Assembly (NCBI GenBank): GCA_005778405.1
Contig: SXOA01000035.1
Span: 22,721-86,720, forward strand
Origin: Planctomycetaceae bacterium
GTDB lineage: Bacteria > Planctomycetota > Planctomycetia > Pirellulales > Pirellulaceae
DNA length: 64,000 nucleotides
Reading direction: 5' to 3'
Both the position numbers and the translations under genes were made by a program. This document shows positions 8,599 through 19,000 of the stretch, one piece after another. Every line of letters starts with the position of its first letter. Position 1 is the first letter of the stretch. The notes beneath the pieces are model-generated. The model worked only from the letters and a program-made list of their open reading frames with translations, made no database searches and was not told the origin of the DNA.

Positions 8599-9243
8599 TT
8601 AGGAGTCTTCATACAACTCTGGAAACACCTCAGCCGACAATTCCTGGTTCTTCACCAGGCTCCGCAGCCGGGCGATGAAATCAAATTTATAATTGGCGAC
8701 CTGCTGCTCGGTGATTCCGAGGTCCTCCGCCGCGTCCTTGTTCGCCCAGCCGCGGACGAAGAGCAGCTCGGCACATTGCAGCTTGGTCCATTCGCACTTT
8801 TCTCGCCAGCGGTTGATCTGGTCGCGGAGGGCTTCGGTAATCGCTTTCTCTTCCAGGTTCTTCCGCTCGCCACTGCGGGCGATGCTGCTGGCAACGCGGG
8901 CCGAGCCGGCCACTTCCCAAGAACCGGTCGAGTCCGCCCCGGCGGAAAGCGGCACCGCTGGGCGGCGGCCCTCGCGCCGCAAATGGTCGGTCAATTTATA
9001 AGCGCAGATCGAAAACAAGTAGCTCTCCAAAGGTCGTTTGCCGTCGTAGTTTGGCAGGCTGTTGAGGAACCCCAGGAAGGCCTCCTGCACGATATCTTCG
9101 CTGGGGGCGCGGCGGCCGAGTCGACTTTCGACAAAGGCCAGCAAGCGTCCCTCATAACGGGCAATCAGGTCGGTCCAGCCGTCGTCATCGCCGCAGCGTA
9201 TCCGCTCGATGAGCAGAGAGTCGGCATCCGAAGTTGTAGACAT
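8599..9243 (-). CDS. RNA polymerase sigma factor, ECF/sigma-70 type
   Basis: The ATG at 9243 gives a 214-residue protein beginning MSTTSDADSLL; a longer frame exists but would overlap the upstream gene. Sigma region 2 is clear (WTDLIARYEGRLLAFVESRL, DIVQEAFLGFL, GKRPLESYLFSICAYKLTDHLRR, about 17-90). After a linker, region 4 is a helix-turn-helix (LFVRGWANKDAAEDLGITEQQVANYKF, about 160-190). The size and lack of region 3 mark an ECF-like factor of the kind planctomycetes have in large numbers, often beside Ser/Thr kinases. The kinase gene two upstream and the zinc-finger gene immediately downstream fit a signalling unit. Confidence 0.9.
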   Translation of the reverse strand: MSTTSDADSLLIERIRCGDDDGWTDLIARYEGRLLAFVESRLGRRAPSEDIVQEAFLGFLNSLPNYDGKRPLESYLFSICAYKLTDHLRREGRRPAVPLSAGADSTGSWEVAGSARVASSIARSGERKNLEEKAITEALRDQINRWREKCEWTKLQCAELLFVRGWANKDAAEDLGITEQQVANYKFDFIARLRSLVKNQELSAEVFPELYEDS

Positions 9244-9290
9244 GGCGAAAGCCGAGAGAAGGCGGTTCGTCGTCCGGCCTCCTCGCTTGC

Positions 9291-10217
9291 TTACAACCAG
9301 TAAATCCACCTGGCGAGGACGGCGCCGGAGCCGACAATTGCCAGTATCGCTGCCGCGGTCATGAACTGCAAGCGTCCCGTGTAATAGCCGCGAGTCGCCG
9401 TGTCGAGCCGAAAGTAGCTGAAGACCGTGCCAAGGAAAAGGAGAGCCCCGCCAGCCACCAGCCCTGTCTGCATTAGGCGATAATAAGCGGTCAGGTCTCG
9501 CCACTGCCGATGAATCTTGTCCCGGAAATCTGAGTCAAATTGCAGCAGGGCATGCACCTGGTGCATGGGACCAATGGAAACGCTAATCTGCTCGCGGTAA
9601 TTATTCTCAGGCTTGAGCAATCCTAAACCTCCCTCGTTTCTGGGCCGGCGTATTTCCTGAACGTCATACCGAATGAGCCGCGGGGCCAATGTGCTGCCGA
9701 GCTGTTCGCCAATGTATTCGTCCGTTTTCGCTTTGATGACGATTGCCAGCTCCCGGTCGGCCTCCGCCTCGGTCGAATACGGGCCGGAGCAGACCGCAAT
9801 GGCATGCTCCGAGCCGACCATGATATTACGCCCGACCCATTCAGGGCGACCCACCGGAATCACCACGCTGTCTGGGGTAACCTGAGGCGCGGTATGTAGC
9901 TGGCCTTCGGGAAGTTTGGCGAAGAACGTGGATTCATCAGCGGACGAACCCTTCAGCGCAGTTGTGGCAGGAGACGGATCGCCAGCCGGGGGAGCCGCTG
10001 CGAGATTCTTGGCGGCTTCTTTGGCACCCGAATCGGCACCAAGCACGCTGGCTGCGCTACAGAGCGCGAAAAACGCCCCGCAGCCGGTTGCCACGCAAAG
10101 GGTTCCGAGCGTCCCTTGCAAAGCAACTTTTGCCTGCCTGAGCCGAAGCAGCGGCAGCGCCGCCAGTGCGGCAGCGGTCAGGAGCGTAATCGCTATTGTG
10201 ATCAGGATTGTAGTCAT
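9291..10217 (-). CDS. Membrane protein with central soluble domain, hypothetical
   Basis: The 308-residue protein has two N-terminal hydrophobic segments (about 3-24 and 38-60), a soluble Ala/Pro/Ser-rich linker and folded part (about 65-235: VPVGRPEWVGRNIMVG, YSTEAEADRELAIVIKAKTDEYI), then two C-terminal helices (about 248-266 and 283-303). The pattern YSTEAEADRELA is common in planctomycete proteins with unassigned function. It lies between the kinase and sigma factor genes on the same strand, 47 bp before the sigma start, so a role in presenting a signal to the pair is plausible but unproven. Confidence 0.75.
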   Translation of the reverse strand: MTTILITIAITLLTAAALAALPLLRLRQAKVALQGTLGTLCVATGCGAFFALCSAASVLGADSGAKEAAKNLAAAPPAGDPSPATTALKGSSADESTFFAKLPEGQLHTAPQVTPDSVVIPVGRPEWVGRNIMVGSEHAIAVCSGPYSTEAEADRELAIVIKAKTDEYIGEQLGSTLAPRLIRYDVQEIRRPRNEGGLGLLKPENNYREQISVSIGPMHQVHALLQFDSDFRDKIHRQWRDLTAYYRLMQTGLVAGGALLFLGTVFSYFRLDTATRGYYTGRLQFMTAAAILAIVGSGAVLARWIYWL

Positions 10218-10232
10218 AGTTCACCTTTACTC

Positions 10233-10295
10233 GTGGGGCAGGCTTCCGCCTGCCCGAAACTCTCTATCGATAGGCAGGCTGGATGCCTACCCCAC
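10233..10295. repeat. Intergenic palindromic repeat, family A copy 2
   Basis: GTGGGGCAGGCTTCCGCCTG (from 10233) pairs with CAGGCTGGATGCCTACCCCAC (to 10295) with few mismatches; the spacer is about 20 bp. It is the same family as 8515-8598, but shorter, and lies between the kinase stop and the next gene's start. Confidence 0.8.
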
Positions 10296-10298
10296 TAT

Positions 10299-12440
10299 CT
10301 AAACCCTTCCCTGCGTTACCCGCTGCCGAATCGCCAGGCGGTCCTGCGGCTTGAGCCAGGGAGAGGCGAGTTGGACCGTTGTGGAAATCGCTCCCGCCGT
10401 GACGAGGCCCCACGGAATCGGGAGCTTGAAAAACATGCTAAAAATCAAACCGGCCAGCACGGACAGGACAATGGGAGCAATCCGCAGGCGCGAAGAGCGG
10501 AGTGGATCGGTCTGCTTCCACCACCCCATTGTCACAAACAGACCACCGAAAAATGCTGCAAAGCAGGAGAACAGCGGCGCGCCGCTGCCGTCCACCATGT
10601 TGCGAGAAATCGGATTATCCGAATCAATCTGGATTGACGGATCGCCCAGCAAATTGACCATCAGGAAACGGTCAGCCGCAAAAGCCGCCGCGCCCAAACC
10701 AATGCCGACAACCAAGAGCACAAACCGTCGCTTGGTCGGCTCACCGGTGGAATGTTCCCAGAACTTGCCGGCGGTGAGCAGCGTCCACGAGCCGACGGTC
10801 GTCACCAGCCACAGCCAAGCCGGACCGGAAATGTCGTTCGCCGAACCGCTGATCCACCTGCCGCCGGCGATCGCGCTCATCACCAGCGTCAGCACCGCGG
10901 CAATAGCGGCAGAGGCCAGCATCGAGCCGGCGAGCTCGCCAACGCGGTCACCCATGGTCTTCATCCGCAAGACGCTGCGGTATTGCTGTTCCCAGGTGAC
11001 GTACCGACCTTCGATGGGAAAAGTTTCGGCCGAGGAACTGCCCCGCATCGCCTGCACGACCAGCCAGATGCCAAGATAAACGACATACGTCAGCGCCAAA
11101 ACCAAAGCGGCCGGAACGATCCAAGGAGCGGCAATCAGGGCCACCACAAAGCCCACAATCAGCAGAATCTTCAGCGGCGTTCCGCCGGAATTCCACCATT
11201 GGCCAAAGCTGGTCATCCCCCGTTTAAGCGCGCTGGCGATTGGCTCTTCAGCCCGCGGAACGACGGGCAACGCTCCATAACTACCGGGTACGTAACCGGG
11301 AGCTGGCATGGAAACGTGCCCCGGCCCGCGGCCATTCGCACCGTGCCTGACGGGGGGAACCTGTGTTTTGTTCGTGTTCTTTTTGACGGGACCGAAGGCC
11401 ATTTCCCTTTCGTCATCGCCGATATAGTGCGGCGATTCCTTGACAATGGTCACCTTGGCTTCCACGATGCGCTCGGGCGATCCGTTCCCGGCAAGCTTGC
11501 TCGCCTGGGGTGTCACGGGAACAGGAATGTTAATGACTCCCGCTTGCGGTTTCGCGCCATTAAGTTTGGACGAGTCCAAAATGGAAACCATTTCGGCCAC
11601 ATTCTTGAACCGCTTTTCCGGATCCTTACGCATCGCCCGCTCGATAATGGCGCGATACGGCTGCGGGACGGTGGAAAGGTCGGGGTCCGCGGTCAGATGT
11701 TTCATGATGATTTCCTGGCTGCTTTCCCCTTCGAAGGGGACGCGGCCGGTGACCATCTCGTAGAGCACGATGCCCAGTGCGTAGATATCAATCTCTTTGC
11801 CGTAGGCCCCCTTGCCGATTTCAGGAGCCATGTAGTGAAACGTGCCGACACTTTCGGTTTGGCCGCTCCGCCGCGAGCAGGAAATGAACTTAGAGAGTCC
11901 GTAGTCGCCGATCTTGATGCAGCCTTCGTCCTCAAAAATATTTCCAGGCTTCAGGTCGCGGTGCACGATCCCGTGGTCATGCAGATAGGCCGTTCCCGCC
12001 GCAATGCCGCGGAACCAGGAGTCGACTTCTTCCTTCGGCAGGCCATTGGGGTTGCGGTCGATGACGTCCTTGAGGCTGGCCCCGGCGATGTATTCCATCA
12101 CGACCCAGGCTTCCCCCTGGTCGTCATAGCGGATGTCGAAGAGATCGATGAGATTGGTGTGCTTGAGGTTCAGGCACTGGCTGACCCCGCGGAGTTCGAC
12201 TTCGAGGTTCCGCTCGACGTGCTTGAGGGCGACTTCCTTGCCGGCGTCGCTGGCGGCGAAATAGACCTCGCCAAAGCCACCCTTGCCGATACCCCGCTTG
12301 ATGGTGTACCCCTCGAGAGGGCGCGACCCACTGGTGAATTGGAACTTCATGGCACCGCCCACGCGAGCAGGGGAACCCTCCGTCACGGCAACGCCGCCAT
12401 GACACTCTTCTAATTCTAACGTACCGGCACGGTCATTCAT
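10299..12440 (-). CDS. Transmembrane serine/threonine protein kinase
   Basis: The start at 12440 is chosen because a strong GGGGGGAGGAG lies 11 nt upstream; the product is 713 residues. The Hanks-type kinase domain (about 40-310) has the P loop GIGKGGFGEV (50-59), catalytic VALK lysine (K73), catalytic loop HRDLKPGN (160-167), a DYG motif instead of DFG (179-181) and APE (205-207). After a Pro-rich linker come about six to eight hydrophobic segments in the C-terminal 300 residues (for example ILLIVGFVVALIAAPWIVPA). There is no PASTA, WD40 or TPR sensor domain. It heads the run that continues with a membrane protein, an ECF-like sigma factor and a zinc-finger protein. Confidence 0.93.
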   Translation of the reverse strand: MNDRAGTLELEECHGGVAVTEGSPARVGGAMKFQFTSGSRPLEGYTIKRGIGKGGFGEVYFAASDAGKEVALKHVERNLEVELRGVSQCLNLKHTNLIDLFDIRYDDQGEAWVVMEYIAGASLKDVIDRNPNGLPKEEVDSWFRGIAAGTAYLHDHGIVHRDLKPGNIFEDEGCIKIGDYGLSKFISCSRRSGQTESVGTFHYMAPEIGKGAYGKEIDIYALGIVLYEMVTGRVPFEGESSQEIIMKHLTADPDLSTVPQPYRAIIERAMRKDPEKRFKNVAEMVSILDSSKLNGAKPQAGVINIPVPVTPQASKLAGNGSPERIVEAKVTIVKESPHYIGDDEREMAFGPVKKNTNKTQVPPVRHGANGRGPGHVSMPAPGYVPGSYGALPVVPRAEEPIASALKRGMTSFGQWWNSGGTPLKILLIVGFVVALIAAPWIVPAALVLALTYVVYLGIWLVVQAMRGSSSAETFPIEGRYVTWEQQYRSVLRMKTMGDRVGELAGSMLASAAIAAVLTLVMSAIAGGRWISGSANDISGPAWLWLVTTVGSWTLLTAGKFWEHSTGEPTKRRFVLLVVGIGLGAAAFAADRFLMVNLLGDPSIQIDSDNPISRNMVDGSGAPLFSCFAAFFGGLFVTMGWWKQTDPLRSSRLRIAPIVLSVLAGLIFSMFFKLPIPWGLVTAGAISTTVQLASPWLKPQDRLAIRQRVTQGRV

Positions 12441-12465
12441 TTGTCCAGTTTCTCCTCCCCCCGGT
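12429..12465 (-). promoter_or_regulatory. Strong Shine-Dalgarno upstream of the kinase gene
   Basis: On the minus strand the run GGGGGGAGGAG lies 11 nt before the ATG at 12440. Few genes here have so clear a ribosome binding site, and it decides the inner start against an in-frame ATG 78 bp further upstream. Confidence 0.6.
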
Positions 12466-12690
12466 TTTTCAGAATCCGTCTGACAAAACGAGGACAGGCG
12501 TTTGGGCAGTCCGCCCAAAGGCCAATCGACCGCGCACCCACTTGTTGCGCTTAAAGGGTTTTCGCTCTAAGAGGGGAAATCTTGCTCCAACGTTCAGAAT
12601 TGGGGTTGTCAGACCTGTCGTACCGTAAACGTCGTTCAGATAAGCAGTTAAAGCACTTCTCATTGACTCAGATTGGATTGAGATAGCAGC

Positions 12691-12990
12691 TCATAGGGTA
12701 AGTCGCACGTGCTGCACCTTATTTTCCACCATCCAGGTCAGCCAGGCTTCGTGCTCGTCGGTGAGCTCGATTTCTGCCTTGGCGCGGGCATCCAGCGGCG
12801 AAACGACATAGACCACCAGGTCTTCGAGCCACTGGATGGCTTCGTCTCTGCAGATCCAGTATTCGTTGGGCCCCAGTTGAGGTGCCCCGCCCTCTCCCGC
12901 GGGAGTCATGAAATAAACAATCTCCATTTTGAAGCGAGCAGGCATTTCCAGCGGAGGAAGTTCGGGGTGGTCAACGGCGTGAATCAGCAT
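12691..12990 (-). CDS. Small conserved-looking hypothetical protein
   Basis: The 99-residue acidic product reads as a compact alpha/beta protein (MLIHAVDHPELPPLEMPARF, FMTPAGEGGAPQLGPNEYWICRDEAIQWLED, TDEHEAWLTWMVEN). It has no signal peptide or helix in the membrane. It lies alone, divergent from the giant LEPR-XLL gene. The WICRDEAIQWLED stretch is typical of planctomycete small proteins without assigned function. No role proposed. Confidence 0.65.
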   Translation of the reverse strand: MLIHAVDHPELPPLEMPARFKMEIVYFMTPAGEGGAPQLGPNEYWICRDEAIQWLEDLVVYVVSPLDARAKAEIELTDEHEAWLTWMVENKVQHVRLTL

Positions 12991-13027
12991 GGAAACTCCG
13001 TTTTTGTCACTATTTCAAGCCAAGTAG

Positions 13028-16000
13028 TTGAATCACCAAGATCAAAACACTATAGTCGGCATGGATTTTACGCGTTTTTCTAGAAGGCGAACCCAGCGAA
13101 GATATTTACATACCGAGGACGCCATGGTGCACCGACCCCGCGCGACAGGGCCCCATTCTTTTTTCCAAAGAATCTCTCCCAAGCGTCGTCGCCGACTCTT
13201 CTTTGAGCGACTTGAAGAGCGCCGTGTGCTCGCCATCGATGCAGCTCTGATCCAGGACATCATGGCGGGTGGTGATTCCGGACCCAGCGGCTTTATGGCG
13301 CTTGGCAGCAATACTTACTTTAGTGCAGATGACGGCACGTCGGGAGTGGAACTGTGGCGAAGCGATGGATCGGCGGCCAGTCTTTTTGCGGATTTGCACC
13401 CCACTCTCAGTTCTTTGCCAACGCTGCTGACGGTGGCCAACAACCGATTGTTCTTCGCTGCCACCACTCCCGCAACCGGGAAAGAAGTCTGGGGCACGGA
13501 TGGTGTCAGCGCCCCGCAAGTATTTGACGTTCGGGCCGGCAGCAGCACTTCGCTCCCCGAGAGCCTGATCAGCTTCAATGGTGAGATCTATTTTGTCGCC
13601 GATAATGGGACCGGAAAAGGACTGTGGCATACCGATGGTATCGCAGCCGCCAGTCTGGTTGCGGGGACGGCTGGGCTCAACCCCTCTGAGATGCTGGTAT
13701 CGGGTGGCAAGCTCTACTTTGCGGCGACGCCGACCGCTCCGCCATCGTTCTCGCGAATCTACGTTTATGACGGCGTCAGCGTCCAAGTCCTGAGCATTAC
13801 CAGCGGCACCGGAAGCTATTTGCCGCAGCGCCTGGTGGACTTTGGCGGGACACCTTATTTTTCCGGTTCTCGCGGCTCCCCGACGACCGGGCAGGAACTA
13901 TTCAAAGTTACCGGGCCCACTTCGGTGGATATCGTGATGGATATCAACCCGGGCTCGGCTTCTTCTGACCCATCCAAATTCACCGTCGCCGGCACCAATC
14001 TATTCTTCAAAGCATTCAACGGAACCTCGACAAAACTTTGGCGCACCCATTCGGGCGGAACTCAACTCGTTTCGGACCCAATCGGGGTCACCGTTCCCAG
14101 CACTTCCTCCTTCGCCAGCATTGGCAGCCTGCTCTATTTCGTTGGCACTTCGGCCGGTGTAAATGGCATCTACACTAGCGACGGCACGACCATCACCTCG
14201 CTGCCGCTGACCATCGGCATGAGCCCCGATCAGCTCACGAATGTCGCGGGAACACTCTATTTCGCGGGGACAAAAGCAGGAATCAACGGCCGAGAGCTTT
14301 GGTACCTGAACGGCTCCACCCCCACACTGGTGCGAGAGATTGCTGCGGGCAGTGCTTCGTCCTTTCCAGATAGCCTGACTGCCGTTGGCTCTGCTCTTTA
14401 CTTCTCCGCGGACGATGGCTCGACCGGAATTGAACCCTGGATTGCCAAGGACTTCCCCGCCCCGCCCGCCCCCACCACCACGGTGGGCTTGGATGGCTCC
14501 AGTAATCTGGTCATTACGGATACCGCGGGGGGCGATACCAACGACCTGCTGCTCCTCAGCAGGGTAGGAGGGAACATCCTGGTGCATGACCCCGTCAACC
14601 CTTTGGCAGCCCTTGCCGGCAGCACCTTGGTGGATCCCCATACCGTAAGCACGCCCATCTCCTCCATCAGCTCCAACATTCAGGTCAACACTCTCGGCGG
14701 AAACGACCTACTGACCGTCGACTCCTCGGTGACAACCACCGCCAAGCCGATTTTCTATAGTGGCGGCGATCCGACCAGCGGCCCGCCGGGGGATGCCCTC
14801 GTCCTCAGCGGCTCGGGGGTCTTCACGGATATTACGCATACTTTCCTCAGCCCATCCGACGGCAACGTGACCATCGATGGATACCCGGTGGTTTACACCG
14901 GCCTGGAGCCGATCACGGATAACCTGAATGTGGTGAATCGCGTCCTCACGTTCACCGGCGGGCCAGAGACGGTCACACTGGCCAATTCGGGCGGGGCAGC
15001 GGATATGGTTTCCACGATCAGTTCCACGCTGGCTGAGTCGGTGGCCTTCGTCAATCCGACCGGGTCGCTGACCATCAACCTGAATGGCGGCGACACATTC
15101 AATTTCAACAGCCTCGATTCGCTGGAAGGGGGGGGCGGCCCGTTCAGCGCCGACCTCTTCATCAATGGGGCCGGTGGCGACACGGTCAACTTCCCCACTT
15201 CGATGATCAACCTGGGAGCAGGGTCTGGAAACGTCGGCATCGGCGGCGCGATTCAGACCATCAACTTCACTGGTGGCGGGTTGCAAACAACCGGCAGCGC
15301 GTTTCTGACCGGCACGGGCTCGATTAGCGATTTCGGCGCGGGAGTTGTGCCGATTGAAATCGTGGCGCTCAATCTCGTTGCCATCGGCGGTGCAGGGGTC
15401 CATCTCGACACCACCGTCACGAGCGTGGAAGGCGGCGGCGGAACAGGAGGCGTGGATATTGAAGAATCCGACGATCTGGCCATCGGCAACATTAGTGGCG
15501 TTTTTGGGGTCTCCGCGACAGGTGGAAACATCAACCTGGTTGCCAGAGGCGACCTGACGGTCAATGAAGATGTCGTCAATTCAGGTGGCGGCACGGTAAC
15601 CCTTACCTCCGCTTCCGGAAGCTCGGCTGACACCCTTTATGGTAGCGACCGATCCGGAAACTACTTCACGGTCAACCTTGCCACCGGCGCTGGGACATTT
15701 GTTGGCGCCCTGCCGTCTGGATCGACGGAAATAGAATACGATCCGCTTTCGGGACGGGCATTTTCCCAATTTCCCGACGGAGCTTTCCAGGGCCAGGAAT
15801 TCGACCCCAGTACAGGTGCCGGTTTCGGTAGCAATGGGCCAGTTCCCAATGGCGGTTCTTACACGGGACTCGAATGGGTTGGAGGAACGCTCTATGGAAC
15901 GGTGATCTTTGCAGGTCCAGCCTCGCCGTCTGAATTACGTGTCCTCAATCCTTTCGCAGGCACTTCCACCCTGGTGGGACTCACGGGAGTGGGGCCAATC

Positions 16001-19000
16001 TCGGGACTCGCCTACGATGCGGCCGCCGGCATCATGTACGGCATCGCCGGAGGTTCAGCGCCGGCGAATCTCTATACCATCAACCTCTCCTCCGGTGCGG
16101 CGACCCTGGTCGGAAACACCGGCTTCCGGGCAGGCAGTTTGGAATTCGGCCCGGATGGCCAGCTTTATGCCGGCGGCGGCGGCGATGTCTATCGCATCAA
16201 TACAACAACAGGTGCCAGCACCTTCGTTGGCCCCGCGGGATTTGGGACCGTGACCGGACTTGCCTTGATTGGGCCGACCGGCGGTGAGATACTTTATGGT
16301 AGCGACCGATCCGGAAACTACTTCACGGTCAACCTCGCTACTGGTACCGGGACATTCGTTGGCGTTTTGCCATCGGGATCGACGGAAATCGAGTACGATC
16401 CGCTGTCTGGAAGGGCCTTTTCGCAATTTCCCGATGGAGCCTTCCAGGGACAAGAGTTTAACCCCCTTACCGGTGGCGTAATCGGCGGTCCCATTCCCAA
16501 TGGCGGTTCCTACACCGGCCTCGAATGGGTTGGCGGAACATTGTATGGCACAGTTATCTTTGCCGGAGGCGGAGCATCGCCATCGCAACTACGCATCCTC
16601 AATCCCTTCGCGGGGACTTCCACTCTTGTGGGACCCACGGGAGTGGGGCCGATCTCGGGACTCGCCTACGATGCGGCCGCTGGCATCATGTACGGCATTG
16701 CCGGAGGCCCAGGGCCGGCGAACCTCTATACCATTAACCTGATCACAGGTGCAGCGACTGTTGTTGGAAACACCGGCTTCCGCGCAGGCAGTTTGGAATT
16801 CGGCCCGGATGGCCAACTCTACGCCGGTGGCGACGCCGATGTCTATCGCATCAATACAACGACGGGAGCCAGCACCTTCGTTGGCCCCTCGGGATTTGGA
16901 CACGTGACCGGACTTGCTTTGGTTGGGGCGAGCGGCGGTGCGCCTTCGGACCTGATTCTCAATGCCAACGTGGTCTCTTTCGGTGGTAGCGGCAACATTT
17001 CGCTGAGTGCAGCTGCGAATATCCTGCACAATGTGGGGACCGTTTTTGCCGCCAATTCCGGCGCGATCGACTATGAAGCGTCCACTGCCACTGCTAACGG
17101 CGTCATTACGATGGCCGACGGCACATCGGCCACTAGCGGCACGGGCTTAATGACACTGGGTGCCGATGGAAACATCCAGCTTTCGCACGTGCAGACTGGG
17201 AACGCCACGAATAGCGCCGTGATGGTTACAACGTCGTCGGGCGCAATCACCGATGCCGATGGCGGCGCGGCGCTCGACATTAACGCCAACGGCGGCGGCG
17301 TGATCCTGTCGGCGGCGACGGGGGTCGGAGCTGCCGGCAGCGGGCCGACGATTGAATTGGATGCCATGAGGCTGGATGTCAGCAACAACACGTCCGGCGG
17401 CATCTTTGTCACTGACATGGCCGGTGGATTGACGCTGGACGATCTGAGTGGTCCCACGTCGGTCAGCGGTATGGGTGGAAACGGCCTGATCACGGCTAAC
17501 AGCCCGCTCACCATCGCGGCCAGCGCCACGACCAGCGGCGGCATGACCTACACGGCGACCGACTCCGCCGGGGCGGGAGACCACCTGCTGATTCTCCCCG
17601 GAGTCGCCGTCACCGATACGACTGCCTCTTTGACGTTTAACGCGGGGGACGACTTCATCCTCACCAATACCGCTTCCATCAGCGCGGCGACCACGGCTAC
17701 GATCAACATCGACGCTGGTAACGCCGACCCCGGGGCGGGGGCCTTCGCCAACATCTTTGGTGCTTTGGCCGCTCCCGGTGGCGCGTCGATGAATGGTGCC
17801 GCAGACAGCGATGTCTTCCAAGTCACCGGTCCCACCGCGACGGCCCTCGACGGCATCACGGCCGCGGTCACCGTGGATGGATTCGGCGGAGGGAACATCC
17901 TCTTGCTGAACGACTCGCTGGATGTCTCGGGCGACACGGCCACCGTCACCCACACCACGGTGGAAGGGCTCGGCGGCTCCCCTGGCACGGACTACACCTA
18001 CAGCAACATCGCCATCCTGGATGTCACCGCCACCAGCGCGGGGGACATACTCACTACCACTCTCGGCGGCGCGGTCGCCAGTCCCACCAGCTTCAATGGC
18101 CTGGTCTCGGTAAATGTCCGCGGCAGCGGCGGGGTCGATAACATGTTCCTGCACGTCGCCGACAGCCTCACGAACGCCTCGCTCGATTTCGTCCGCCTCT
18201 TCGGCGACGCCGGTGGGGACAACTTCGGCGGTGCAGCCGCGGCGGATCACATCCGCCCGGTCCTCGCCACGGGCCAGACGCAGATCATCATCAATGGCGA
18301 TGCCAACGCCAAAACGACCGGTCCGGTCAATCCCGGAACCGATCCCGTGCTGACCAGCCCGGATCGTCTGTTCCTGGACCTGACCACCACCGACAGCGGC
18401 GCGACGGTCAATCCGGTCGTGATCGTGGACACCAACGGCGGTTATGCGGACGCAGCCAACACCGTGAGCTTCCGCTACAACGGCATCGAGGACATTGACC
18501 TGTACGACGGCGGTGTGCTGACCAACACGGCCATCGGCGACTTCTTTGTCCGCGCCACCGACAACGCCGACTACATCCAGTTCATGAGCGCCGCCCAGGT
18601 GAATCCCGTCTTCCGGATTCGCATCGGCAACATTTTCTATCCGACGACGGGCGGCAACTATGGGCCGTACACCACGGGTGGGGCTACTCCCTCGCGGATC
18701 TTCGTCTACGGCCGCGGCGGAAACGACACCATCACGATGTACAACACCCGCCTCAACGCCGCCGTCTTCTGCGAGTTGGGGGACGACATCCTCACCGGTG
18801 GATACGGGAACGACCTGATCGTGGGTGGCGCGGGGAACGACCGGCTCAACGGAGCGGCGGTCGGCGGGAATGACGAGATCTGGGGTGACGACTTCAACCC
18901 GGCCACGGATGACCCGGCGGTTGCTTCCCAGGCCGGCACCGGAAACGACCAGATCAACACCTACGGCGGCAACGACACGACCTATGGCCAGGGTGGCAAC

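Noticed and set aside
8599..9504. Longer sigma-factor start at 9504
   Set aside because: The extra residues overlap the preceding gene and do not resemble a sigma factor; ATG at 9243 fits the family.
10752..12413. 553-codon open frame antisense to the kinase gene
   Set aside because: The kinase has all Hanks motifs on the other strand; this frame is rich in Arg, Gly, His and shows no family signature.
12469..12663. 64-codon frame upstream of the kinase
   Set aside because: No domain, no ribosome binding site, basic random-like composition; probably leader DNA.
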